Below, piece after piece: positions 21,076 to 32,685 of a stretch of DNA of 64,000 bases. Source of the stretch: Cryptomeria japonica (lineage: Eukaryota; Streptophyta; Pinopsida; Cupressales; Cupressaceae); assembly GCF_030272615.1 (NCBI RefSeq), contig NC_081413.1, positions 565,581,010 through 565,645,009 of the forward strand. The letters are read 5' to 3'. The notes under the pieces are model-generated. The model was not told where the DNA came from. It saw only the letters and a program-made list of their open reading frames with translations, and ran no database searches. The translations under genes and the position numbers were made by a program. Within the stretch, counting starts at the first letter, position 1, and each line of letters opens with the position of its first letter.

Positions 21076-22373
21076 CACCCCCATGATATTAACTTTGTTT
21101 GTATCTATACGATTCAAACTGTAATCAAGTAGATGCTCTTCACCTACACTTATTGATTTTATCGCACATACAAATACATGATTTCCCTAGCATGCCTCAA
21201 ATATGCAATTGGGTTGTTTATTAGTTGACCCAGGTCACATACTATTTATAAACCTGCAATATTCCATGTTGCTTTTGGCCGACCATCAATGTATATAGCC
21301 ACTCATTTACTTTGATCATTATCTTTCTGTTGCATATAATTTGCTGACAGTGGATACCTACACATACTTTTTTTATATTTAACAATCTGCATCCAATTAT
21401 TGTAATTGTAACAAGGTCCAACAAACTCCATCAATTCAGCAACTTTATTGTAACAAACCTCTATGTCGTCCATGGAAAATAAGCCTAAACCATGTAACGA
21501 CGAAGGTGCTATGCAATATATCCTATCATTAACACAAAAATTGGTATTTATTGGAGGAAGTTCCTTGGGCACCCATTGTTTCTGTAGATGTTTGTACCTC
21601 ACCAGCACCTCAATGTCACCTTTGGTCTCATCATCATAAGAATATGTCCCCCCTTGAGCAAGGAAAAATTTCATGCATTTATTGAATTTTCTTCTAATCT
21701 TTTGACCTCTTGTTGATCTCCCTATTCTAGACCTACTACATGTGTCACTTTCATTTTCTATTCCTGTATTTTCCTCACTCGATGAAGACAGATATGACAA
21801 ATACCTATTTGAGGGTACCTACACTCCGTGAAATGAGAGAGTTAATTCGTAATGAGAGAGAAATTTTGCAAATGAGGGTAATGTTGATGAAGAAGTCGAC
21901 CCTAAAGTTGATTTTGGGATTAAAATTGGAATAAGTCCAACTGGGGCCTCAAGTGTTGATAACTGTATTAGAAATGCTGCTAATGTTGAGGTTTGAAAAA
22001 ATGAGGAAGTTTGTTTTGCAAGTAATTTAAAAAAAAAAAACTGATTCTATAGGGTGTATTGACTAGTTATACCTGTCCATCCATGAGGTTGTGCAGGATC
22101 CTCATCAAAGGGGTTCAAGGTCCTGTACAATGTAATTCAATTATCTTATGTTAGCTTAAAATTACATAGTACACAACATGAACAACATGAAATTTGTAGA
22201 CAAAAAGAGTATTAAATAATAAAAAGATGTTGTCATCAAAATCATTGTAAATTTTTTAATTCCTTACCTTTAATTTATGTAGACTATGCAAGATCCTCAA
22301 CTAAATGGCTAACGATGTCTGTAGTCAATGACCTATTCCCACCAAGGGTGACAACATCACATAGGGACTATAC
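21076..22373 (-). pseudogene. SET-domain-like gene inside the CACTA element
   Basis: The exon from about 21814 to 21076 holds a SET-like domain. Its opening segment SLHGLGLFSMDDI corresponds to the S-x-I-H-G-x-G-L-F start of SET domains. IYIDGRPKATWNIAGL follows, then after a frameshift FINS, a stop, and NKQPNCIFEA, matching the FINHSC-PNC segment. The end VFVCAIKSISVGEEHLLDY matches the terminal I-x-x-G-E-E-L-x-x-D-Y motif. SET domains of this layout are lysine methyltransferases; the canonical NHSC is altered here. The N-terminal part is Ser/Arg-rich. The exon ends at a GT donor (21074-21075). Two small upstream exons (22373-22268 and 22122-22073) have good splice borders. The gene lies 0.4-0.9 kb downstream of the transposase gene, same strand. 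Stops and a frameshift make this copy a pseudogene. Confidence 0.72.
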
Positions 22374-22753
22374 CTGAAATCAACACCATCAATTGAGCAT
22401 CATAAGCATTACTACATTTGTAAGTTGATAAACAATAAATACATACATATCATAAGCATCATAAGCAACACCTGATGTATCATCATATATGTAATTGAGC
22501 ATCACAATTAGTATCACATATGTGTCATCATAAACATGTAATCCATCACATATGTACCATAAATCACCATCCATCACATAGGTAATAAATAATCCACATT
22601 CTATAAATAAACACAAAGTTCAAAAAATGTCACATGCATCATCATAAACATGTGATCCATCACATATGTATTTTAAATCAACATCCATCACATAGCTAAT
22701 AAACAATCCAATTTCCATAAATAAACACAGTTTAAAAAATGTCACATAAATAA

Positions 22754-25700
22754 TCACTCTTCTTCTTCTTCTTCTTCTTCTTCTTGAAACTATTGATCGT
22801 GATCATCATCCACTTCATCTTCTACTTCTTCAGTATCTTCTTCTTTCATCACATTATACTTTATCGGCCTTCCTCTTGGATCATGTCTAACAACAAATAA
22901 CCAACCCAGTTTATGTGGAACCTCTGAGTAAAATACTTGCTCTCATTGGCTTGGAAGAACATAGGGCTCATCCCCAACTGGTTCAAATGACCTTGTATTT
23001 AGCATTGTAAAACCATTATCATGTTCAATAACAGTTCTATTAGGATCATTTTTATTCAATCATAGCCTATACCATTTGACGACGAACAAAACTAATTTGA
23101 AGGAATTAAAGTCACACTCAAGCATATCATCCAAAATTCCATAGTATCGATTTTGAGACTATTGAGGATGTATGTCATTTCTCAATGAAATATTTGTCAC
23201 CTCAAAGACTGCAGTGATGCCAGAATCACAAGTTTTCTTTGTGTCATCCAACTTTTTTATGCGAAATTTATGACCATTGCAGCACATAGCATTGTGGTGT
23301 TTGACCTGTGATATGTCAAACATGTAAAATTTATTGCATTGTGAGTTGATAAACATATGGGTGATTAATAAATTTATACATACCTGTTTATCTCTTAAAC
23401 CATATGCTAAATCAATTTCCCTTTGCATCACATTGGAATCTCCATTTCGATGAGCTTCTTTAACCAATGAAGCCACACCTTCCCATGTTAATGTGCATCC
23501 AGAATGTTGACAACGTTCAATCCATACTGTCATCCAATCAAGATTGTTTGCAATATACAAATGTAGTACATCCCACTCTCGACCAACTGTACAAGAAATA
23601 AATAGATGTCTTACAACCAATTTATTTTGAAGATTAAGAACTAATTAACTACAATAACATCTTATAATTTATTTTGCTGCAAACTTAGGAAGATATTCAG
23701 AAATGTACACCATAGTCTAGTATACCATATATCCCTCCACCATAGAACCCTCAGGATGTGCTCTTTGTCGAACCAAAGCCTTAAAAAATTTCAAGTGCCT
23801 CTCAACCATCCACATTAACCTAGTGTGTACAGGTCCACACAATTCAATCTCCTCAACTTGGTGTATGAGGTAGTGTTCTTATGCATTGAAAAAAGCTAGA
23901 GGTAGACACTTTTGCATTTCACACATTAAATGAGGAATTTTTCTCTTCCAATATTTTATATTGTCTTTATGGATTTCTTTACATGACAACCACCTATAAT
24001 ATATTCAAGATGCAAAAAACTATATTACATAACAAGTAAAACAAATAGCAAATATAATACCTATACAATGAACTGAACAAATATCACTACTTACCTCATG
24101 TATTTTCCAAGATCATATATGACTTGCTTGATATTATTGTCGATGTCGTCTAGGAGAGATAGAGGTAGAACGTACTGCAACAATTATAAAATTATCTTTT
24201 CACTTTTTTGTAACATAATACAATGAAAAGTACATGTACGCGTATTACTTAGATACATAGTAAAAACACAAGAACATGAATTACCTTAATGAAGGTATGC
24301 CAATCATGCGTTTTCATCCCTGACCCAAATTCACTTTTCTTTGATATGAGATTGTTTATGTTCTTAGCAAATCCTGTGGGAAATCAAATTTTTTGTATGA
24401 CTTCTTTTATAGCATTGCTTTACTGGTTCGTTAATAACCAAGGAAGCTCACTTATATTAATGTGGTCTCCATGGCTATTTGATTGAATGGCATTTATCAT
24501 TGCATGATTGGAATCCTGAATGTCACTACATATTTTGACAATTTTTTCTTTGTCACACCTTCCATCCAATATTTTCCATAATGTCTCTGTTATATTCTTT
24601 CCAATATGCATAGTATAAAATAGATGAAAAATTTGTAACTTCTCATAGTAGGGCAACCTACTAAATTGTCGGGGATAACTTTTTAGTCCCTTAGGAAGGT
24701 GGTCATTTATGCCTTCACGACCTTCATGATCATCAATCACATCATCAATAAACAAAACAAAATAGAAAATATGTTTTATGACAAACCAATAGATGGAATG
24801 GCATTACCTTGATGATTAATTCTATTATATTCCAACTTCCATAGGTGAGGTGTCATTCTTCGTGGCTTTGATGTATTCTCTTCTTTCCCATTGAAACGAT
24901 GTTTTTTAGTATTTCGATACTTATGATTTTTGTGGAGAAAGTGCCTATACTTATCAAACACTTGCTTTCATAAACTTTTTGAATGAGAAGATTTCATCTT
25001 TGGACCACAAATAGGACATGCAAATTTTCCCTTTGTTTAAAGACCTACAAGATAATGTATAATTGGATTAAATATGATAATTTTTTGAATTATAATGTTC
25101 ATGCACAACTTAAACACTATAACATACCACAAAAATGTGTTAGCCCTGGGGCATCGTGTATTGTCCATAGAAGCATCGCATGGAATTGAAATTGTCTTTG
25201 TCCTATTAGTCTAGAGACGTCATACATAGTGACACCATTCCATAACTCTAGCAACTCATCGATAAGAGGCTCGATATATACATTCATATCTTTAACTTGG
25301 TACTTACCTAATTGAATGAACAAAAACATTACATAATTATTATGACCATTTTACTGCAATATTTATAATTAAATTAGGATGACTATATTTAAATGATAAA
25401 ATACCTAGAACAATCATTGCCAACATTATGTGCTCCCTCTTTATTGACATCCATGGAGGAATGTTATTGTTGATAACAAAAATAGGTCACACTGAGTAAA
25501 CAGATCTCATCTCTCCAAATGGATTGACACCGTCCACTACCAATGAAAGCCTGAGATTACATGGTTCTCCTTTAAAGTGTGGCCACTTTTCCTCTATGTC
25601 CATAAATGTTGAACCATCTGCAGGCATTCGAATAATGTCATCTTGACTTCTATTGCGTGCATGGTAATCCATAAATTGTGCCAAGCTAGTGCACTTGAAT

Positions 25701-25967
25701 AATCATTGCATACGTGGAATAATGGGAATATAGCAAAGAACCTTGCGAGGAACCCTTTTTGTTATTTGATCCATTCAATATCTACTGATATGACATTCAG
25801 GGCATTCAGTTTGAAATTCATGTTGTTTGTGATATATAATATGATCAGTGGGACAAGTATCTATTGCTTGATACTCCATTCCAATATCTTTCATAACGAC
25901 ATATAATTCTCAGTATGAGCGAGGTAGAATATTTGATCGTGGTAACAAAAACTCACCTATCAATCTA
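22754..25967 (-). pseudogene. CACTA transposase (Transposase_21/TNPD-like), main part
   Basis: Multi-exon minus-strand gene cutting and moving the element. In order: exon 25966-25405 with KRVPRKVLCYIPIIPRMQ, MPADGSTFMDIEEKWPHF and LRLSLVVDGVNPFGEM, all Transposase_21 signatures; exon about 25311-25130 with VYIEPLIDELLELWNGV and FQFHAMLLWTIHDAPG; exon near 24960 with FDKYRHFLHKNHKYRNTKKH; exon from 24755 with YEKLQIFHLFYTMHIGKNI; a DUF4218-like part (24175-23690, with LMWMVERHLKFFKALVRQRAH and PEGSMVEGYMVY); and a DUF4216-like end (23165-22900, YYGILDDMLECDFNSFKLVL, QVFYSEV). The protein ends in eight glutamates encoded by a GAA run, then TGA 22754. Clear introns include 23994-24094 and about 24178-24284. 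Several in-frame stops inactivate it. Confidence 0.88.
22756..22787. repeat. (TTC)n run encoding the poly-Glu tail of the transposase
   Basis: About ten CTT/TTC triplets on the plus strand; on the minus strand they code for the C-terminal glutamates of the CACTA transposase, so this microsatellite is coding in origin. Confidence 0.8.
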
Positions 25968-26042
25968 CAACAATTTTTTTTTTTTGTTAATATAAAGAAT
26001 ATTAATGGTACAACATGATTCACAGTTTATTATGACATATAT

Positions 26043-27164
26043 TGTTGGCATTTTGATGATGTTGTGATCGTCATTGATGGACACACACTTGTTTTGTGAT
26101 CACTTTCTTTATGTATGAGTTATGCTCAACCGGTATTTGTTCCAACCAGTATTATGTATTATAGTCTTTAGGCTATCGATATTTTGTAGAAGATGTTTCC
26201 CGGTCACAAACTGACTGAAGACCTAAAGCGGTATGAAGACCTCAAGCGGTTTGAGGATCTCAAGCGGTATGAAGGAACAAAGCGGTAGTTAACATTTTTC
26301 TAGTCTTCACTTTTGACAACCAGTAATTGGTAAATTGTATGAACCAGAATTACTCTGTGATGAGTTACCAACCGGTATTTCTGTGATGAGTTATCATCCA
26401 CTGACACTTTGGCAGTGATTTTGTGTTGTGTTACCAAATGTGTCTAGATGCACTGAACCTAGGAACTTGTAATGTAATCCTATTGGACCGACATGAAATT
26501 AGACTCCTTTTTTAGGACATCATGTCTAGGGTTTTGTTGTTGATGAGGTTTTGTATGTGCGATTATAGAAGAGAAGATTAGGTCTGTGTGAAGAAACAGA
26601 GTGTGGAGATATTGAAGACATAAGTAATGCTAAATGTGCATTAACAATGAGCTATCAAGGATATAACCAAGCATACTGTGCTAGTATCTAGATCATCTAC
26701 TTGTTGATTACTCATATCTTTGACAAGTCTAAAACCCTTAACCGGGTAGGCCCAACAAAACCTTTATAAATCCTCTAACAAGGTGGTTCATAGCTATGAA
26801 TATAAAATCCTCTCACAAGATAGTCTTTAATAGGACTTATCTCCTAATAGAGATCTAGATTCTTAACAAAATCTGTTCTAGTGAAGAACATTGTATGACC
26901 TTAACCGGTCTGGTTTCTATTCTGCAGATAGTTACTTGTGAGTTTCTTCTCACCATGGTTTTCCCATTTGGGTTTCCACATCAAAACATCTTGTGTTATG
27001 GTGAGTGTGCTCTTGTGGGTGAATGCTTTATTTGCTGTTTGGTTTGCATTTGTCTTAACTGGTTTGTTAGAAAATCTGTTATACCGGTTAACTGCTAAAC
27101 TTTCTAAGAGTTTGAGTTCAGTATTTTTGGTATACTAATTCAGCCCCCCTCTTAGTATTCATCA
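26043..27164 (+). repeat. 5' LTR of the copia-type element
   Basis: It starts TGTTGGCATTTTGATGATG and ends ATTCATCA, and matches the split 3' LTR (32592-32685 plus 47859-48858). An 18-bp unit (GAAGACCTCAAGCGGTAT-like) occurs four times near 26215-26288 here, but three times in the 3' copy (about 47922-47975). Confidence 0.9.
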
Positions 27165-27166
27165 AT

Positions 27167-27184
27167 TGGTATCAGAGCCAACCT
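27167..27184 (+). other. Primer-binding site (initiator Met tRNA)
   Basis: TGGTATCAGAGCCAACC starts two bases after the LTR; it is the classical plant initiator-Met-tRNA complement. Confidence 0.92.
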
Positions 27185-27214
27185 TTCTATAATTCTAACC
27201 ACTTGGAAGGAGAT

Positions 27215-28495
27215 ATGGGGGAATACACTATGAGGGAACTTATTCATCATCTCACTCAGACTTTGAAAGCCTTTGATGAACTCAAAGTCAAGTACAAAGC
27301 CTCTCTGGCAAAAAGAAGATAGCATGCTGAGAAACTAATGGAGATTACTGAAAATAGTTCTTCTAATGAAGCAGACATGGATGCCCTAGTTGAAGAAGTT
27401 GAAAAACTAAATGAATCCAATGCCAACCTGAGAAGGGAACTGGAAGGACTGACTATCAGAATGTGTCAAGAGCTTGAGAACCGAAGGAAAGATGAAGATC
27501 TGGTAAAAGACAAAGATCATGAGATCTCTAAGTTGAAGCAAGAAATCAGTGCCCTTACCGCTCATCTCCAAGAGAGTAAAGTGGAAAAAGAAGAAATGCA
27601 AGGTGAACTAAACATAGCTATTTCTGAGAATGCAACCTTGAAGGAATCCAATGCTACTATTTCTAAGGAACTCACTGAGTCAAAGGAAATACTTTCCAAA
27701 TTCAATCAAAGTACTGTTAAGCTAGAACAAAATCTTAAATCAGCAAAACCAGTAAAGAATACCACTGGACTTGGTTTTTCCGATTATGAGGAAGGTGATA
27801 TCTTTGGAGCAAAAGATGTAGCATCAAAGAAGCAACCAACATCAAAGGATAAAGGTAAGCAAAAATTTAAACCCATTTTCTTTAATTGTCTCAAAGAAGG
27901 ACATATTGCTAATGTGTGTAGAAATAAGGCCTACAATAACTTTCCTTATTTTCTAAACAATAAGCCTAGATCCAATAGATTCAATGGAAACTATTATGCA
28001 TGAAACAAGTTTGGGCATAGAGAATTTGAATGTAGGTATGTTGTGCACAACACTAGGAGATACCCTTGAAAGACTCAAGGAGTTATCCCGAAGCCCACTG
28101 TGAACCGAAATCCAAACTGGTACAATGCCTATGACCATCAGTTAGGTGGTGGTGTCTATCAAGCGGCAACCGATTGGAGAGAAACCTGTTTGATCTATCA
28201 TGATAGCGGTCACACTACTGCTACATGCAGAAGGAAGAATGGTAGAATGAACAACAGACCATGGAGAACACCTGGAATGATATGCTATCATTGCAACAAA
28301 CTGGGACACCCTGCCAGAACCTGCAAAATGAGAAAGAACCTATCAGATGATATACCGATCACTCCAGAAGGGAAGATTGATGTTGAAACTGTTCAAGCGA
28401 GAATAAATAAAACATGGAAAAAAAAACCTGAAGAAGTGTCACAAGATGAACCGGTTTCTGCACCTAGTGTGGAAGTCTCTGAACTGACAAACTGA
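27215..28495 (+). pseudogene. gag-like protein with four CCHC-type knuckles (copia-type element)
   Basis: From ATG 27215 one frame runs 426 codons, broken by stops at 27320, 28001 and about 28067. The first 200 residues form a charged coiled coil (for example LVEEVEKLNESNANLRREL and HEISKLKQEISALTAHL). Then TTGLGFSDYEEGD occurs, a segment familiar before the knuckles of copia Gags. Four knuckle-like units follow: FNCLKEGHIANVC and NKFGHREFEC (each lacking an N-terminal cysteine), CLIYHDSGHTTATC (second Cys replaced), and CYHCNKLGHPARTC, which is intact. The usual UBN2 core of copia Gag is absent. Such proteins bind and package RNA. It starts 31 nt after the primer-binding site. Confidence 0.78.
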
Positions 28496-28945
28496 GCTTT
28501 ACAAAGGGCTTAGGGGGAGCATATCAGTGAAATATTTGAACCCTTTTTTTATATTGGTAAAGACCTTAACCAGTATACGTTACTTGTCAAACGATAGAAG
28601 ATTGTGAAGCGGTAAAAGACAAAATTAGGGTTTGTACCCTAGCGGTGGAGCATTTATTATGGTAGGTGAAAACTTGTTTAAAGGGAATTTTTCAACGTCA
28701 TTTTCACTTATCAGTTTTTGAGTGAAGAATTTTTTCAAGTGCAGAGCGACAAAAGGCGATTCAACTTGCGATTTAGAGAGATTTCAAATCTTGTAGAAGA
28801 ATCTAGAGATATTTTCAATCAATCAAGTGAAGAACACCAAGTGGTAATCCAGCAACCAAAGTGGTGTGTTGCAAAGCTGCATTAGCAAACCCTAAATTTT
28901 GAAATTCTGAAGGTATTTCTCAAAATTCTTGTTTATCAGTTAATC

Positions 28946-31900
28946 ATGGCTTCTGCATCGCACTCCAGTTCTAGTGTACCTATGGACTCAGCTGAATTAA
29001 TTCAAAGAAAAATTAAATACAATGCCCTATCCCAAATACCTATAGAGTCATTGTCGAAGGAGATATTTTAGGGTACATTGACTGTAAATTGGAAAACCTA
29101 GGATCCCTAGTGATTCACTCCCAGCTAGGTCTGTTCTACGGGGATGACAAGAAAATCAAATTGGAATACAACATCCTAGAAAGGAAGAAACTACACAATG
29201 CTATCTATTTTCTTGAAGAATTCATGGAAGATCACATCTGCATCATCTTGATCAAAGTACATAGTGATAAAATGTACCTGGAATGGATGCATGACATAAC
29301 ACCAAAAGCAATTCATGCAGTCACCAGTTTCTGCAACATTGGTGAGGTACCAGCCCTTAGGAAAGTCATCAAGACTCAAATGACTAAGCTCACCGGTTCT
29401 CTGAGTGACCAAAGGGGAATGATTGTCAATCCCATCAAGGATGAGTTGGTTAAGTATGCCTGTATGGTGATCAGCTATAGAGTGTTTTATGTTAGCCAAA
29501 TAAACTCTGTTCTTGCTACTATGGTAAATGCCGCCCACAAAATGATCAAGGAGGACACCTCATTTGATCTATGCACCTGTTTGCACAAGCAACTTCTATT
29601 AAACTTGAAGTCCATCAAACAGGACAGTGCCTTAAGATTCAGATTTGGACAACTTTTGGTAGGTCTATTTTTCTACTTCCAAGGCTATTTCTCGGGAGTC
29701 GGTGATATTCAATGGTCTGCTGACCAACCGGTCACCAAACAAATTAGGGAAAGTCTCCAAGCAGTAGGAACCAGATATCCGGAAGTCTTGAATAAATACT
29801 TTGATGAATTCAAGCAAAAGATGAGCTAGAGGATGAGGATATCTAGAGACATTGTTAAGAAATATGAAGACATCTGCTTTACCATTAAAGTAGATGAGTG
29901 CATAATGGAAGTAGTAGAGCCAAGACAAAAATAAGTAGAACCTATGGGATATGAGGTGATGTATGACATGTTAGACAGGTATGCCTCTACCCTGCTAGCC
30001 TCGCATCTAGATGAGAAGGCAAAGTGAACCGGCACCTACTTGGAAAGGGTAACACAAGTTGAAGAACCTTAAGTGAAAAAGGGAAGGAAGTGCCATCGGT
30101 ATCAACACCGGTTACCTCAGCAAGCCCAAAAGTGACCAAGCGGTCACCTACCAAGATGAAACCGGAAGTTGCACCCACTAAAGTATTTGAAAGGAAGCGG
30201 AAGACCAAAAGCAACTCACTGGAGTCTGAGGATATAGAACCAGAAGTGTAGCCTAAGAAGACCAGGCAAACAAGGAAGAAGGCAAAAACTACTAGCAATG
30301 CACCTACATTGTCAGCACCGGTAAATATTGACATCTCTTCTTATAAGTTGATGACACATTATCAGAGGACTATTAAGAATATTAAAAGAAAATTTCTTAG
30401 CGATTTGAAGGAGTGTTTTGATGATTTTACCGATAGTGAGAAAGAGGAAGCAAATTGGGAAATCATTAATTATTTGTGTGTTTATGACCGGTCGCCATCA
30501 GAAATTAGATCTAAGACACCTGATTCTTTGTACAATTCTTTAGATAATAAATGGCGCATTGCCATCGAGAGAGAACAGGAGATTAGAGAAAAGATTTTTG
30601 CAGAATACTTCCCTGATGCTTCAAACTCTGAATTGTTTGAAATCATGAACTAGTACAAAGGTCTCTTCTTCATGAGAAGAAGAAGACTCTTGCTACTGGA
30701 GGGCAAAGCCTCTGAAGTGGTGAAAGAAACACACTTCCATACTAAAGTCATTGTGAAAATGCATAAAGTTACTCAAGCAAATAGAGAAGATGAACAGGAA
30801 ATGGAAATCGAAAAACCAGATGAGGAATTTGATGGTGAAGGAGAACCAACTATAGAACAAGTTGACACTATTGATTTGGATGCGTTAGATAGTGAAGATG
30901 TCACTCCAGACATAGAGAAGGAGAAACAGGATAAAGAAAAAACAGAGAAGCAGAAGTTGGACAAGGAAAAGGCTGACAAAGAGAAAACAGAGAAAAAGAA
31001 AGAGGAAGAGAAGAGGAAACAAGATGAAGAGAAGAGGAAAGAAGAGGAGGAAAATAAAGAAGAGGAGAAGCAGAAAGACGAGGAGAAGAAGAAAGAAAGA
31101 GGAGAAAGAGGAAGAGAAAAAGAAAGAGGAAGAGAAAAAGAAGGAGGAAGAGAACAGGAAACAAGATGAAGAGAAGAGGAAACAAGATGAAGAGAGGAGG
31201 AAAGAAGAGGAGAAGAGGAAAGAAGAGGAGGAAAAGAAAGAAGATGAGAAGTGGAAAGATGAGGAGAAGAAGAAACAAGAAGAGGAGAAGCGGAAAGACG
31301 AGGAGAAGAAGAAACAAGAAGAAGAGAAGTGGAAAGAAGAATAAAGAAAGAAGGAGGAAGAGAAGAAAAAGCATGAAGCGGAGCAAAGGGAGAAAGAAGA
31401 GGAAAAGAAAAGAGTGGAAGAGAAGAAGGAAGCAAAAAAGAACAAACAAGAAGAGACTCCAAAGGCAACACTAGTGGTCAAGCCAAACCAACTGACACCA
31501 CTAGTCCTATTGACCTCCAATCTGCAGATGAATCAGAGTTGCTGCAAGGCATAAAGCTAGCACAAGAAAGACTGGAAACATTGAGGAGGAAAAAGGAGCC
31601 GGATATCATTCACACTATGATTGACACCCTTAGCAATTTGATTCCAGGTACCAACCTCCCCGGTACTGATTCCTCTCTAGCCAAACTAAAACTTCTATGT
31701 ACAGTTGTAGAGGACCAGGTACAATGCCTGGAAGAAGTTGTTGAAGCTAATGTATAGAAGAAGCATCAAAAGGCACTAAACACTGCCTTAGTAAAGAAAC
31801 TGAATGAGCTTTGGTCTCAACTTTAGAAACAACAGAAGGATATAAGAGATGCTATGGATGAGGGAAAACTACTATTGAGAAAAATAAGCCAACCCCATCT

Positions 31901-32045
31901 ATTTTGTGATGATGTGCTTGCACAAAAGGATAAACTGCAATCTGATTTGCATGAATACATAAGCAACTTTAAGACGTCGTATGATTCTTTCACTACATAT
32001 GGGCAAACTATTCACCGGTATCAACTTCAGTCTGCCATAATATAA
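28946..32045 (+). pseudogene. Long unknown ORF in the position of pol (copia-type element)
   Basis: I do not recognise this protein. From ATG 28946 (Ser-rich start) the reading passes one frameshift near 29060, then an open stretch 29089-29829 (LGSLVIHSQLGLFYGDD, LYPUM-like motifs absent), stops and a shift around 29940-30110, an open stretch 30309-30653 (YQRTIKNIKRKFLSDLKECF), a strongly charged K/E/D-repeat region (30900-31450) likely to be a long helix, and a helical end (LQGIKLAQERLETLRRKKE, 31539 on). In total about 1,000 codons. No RT, RNase H, integrase or protease motif is visible. It lies between the gag-like ORF and the polypurine tract. Antisense Ser/Phe/Leu-rich ORFs across 30773-31520 are shadows of the K/E repeat. 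Confidence 0.6.
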
Positions 32046-32576
32046 TTGGAGATTAGCAATCGGACAAGAGATTTGTAGGAGCTTCAACTAGTTTTATTAC
32101 CCAGACTACAAATACTTTAGAAGTGCTTTCTCAATCTAGAAGCTTTAATGGTAACTCAAGAGATGAGTACAATTGATGCCATGGAAGAACAGGTATCACA
32201 GAAGCAGATGGAAAGTGAGGTTGCTACCTCCTTACTTGAGTCATGGTCATTAGCCATGAAGACTTTATGCAGGATTTTAAATCTATTTTTGATAAGTTTC
32301 ACTCATTATTGTCATAAACATTTACTCATTTTAATGTTTATGAGAAACAGGGGTTATTCTGCATTACTTTGTCATTGTTGGCAAAGGGGGAGTAGTATTT
32401 AAAATTTTGGTGAATGTTATGTATACTTTCATGTTACTTTTTTTAAGGAAGTAGTATACATTGTCACTTCTACAAAAGGGATAGTGTATATGCTTAGGGG
32501 GAGTAATTTTGATTATGGCATATTTTTGTTGTAAAAACACTTAGATGTCAAAATTTTCCTAAGTGTTGCCATCAAT

Positions 32577-32591
32577 GCCAAAGGGGGAGAT
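32577..32591 (+). other. Polypurine tract of the copia-type element
   Basis: GCCAAAGGGGGAGAT directly precedes the TG of the 3' LTR, a typical copia tract. Confidence 0.85.
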
Positions 32592-32685
32592 TGTTGGCAT
32601 TTTGATGATGCTATGATTTTCATTGATGGACACACACTTGTTTTGTGATCACTTTCTTTATGTATGAGTTATGCTCAACCGGTAT
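32592..32685 (+). repeat. 3' LTR of the copia-type element, first 94 bp
   Basis: It repeats the start of the 5' LTR (26043-26136) until GGTAT, then the TG of the Tat-2 LTR begins. GGTAT at 32681-32685 is repeated at 47854-47858. Confidence 0.92.

Larger units (their letters stand above)
18500..26042 (-). mobile_element. CACTA (En/Spm-like) DNA transposon, 3' segment
   Basis: Reverse-oriented element with a Transposase_21 gene in many exons and a second multi-exon gene. The coding part continues at 48859-49544 after a copia-type insertion; the two flanks share the duplication TATAT (26038-26042 and 48859-48863). The terminal inverted repeats were not found, so the left limit is approximate. 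Confidence 0.82.
26043..32685 (+). mobile_element. Copia-type non-autonomous LTR element, 5' and internal part
   Basis: Plus-strand element with 5' LTR (26043-27164), initiator-methionine-tRNA primer site, a gag-like ORF with several CCHC knuckles, a long unknown ORF in the place of pol, a polypurine tract, and the first 94 bp of the 3' LTR, where Tat-2 is inserted. The rest of the 3' LTR is at 47854-48858. Target duplication TATAT. No integrase, RT or RNase H motifs were seen in any frame, so it is non-autonomous. Confidence 0.85.

Noticed and set aside
30773-31520. Minus-strand ORFs of 180-230 codons rich in Ser, Phe and Leu
   Set aside because: They are the reverse complement of the GAA/AAG-rich K/E repeat of the plus-strand ORF; composition explains the open frames.
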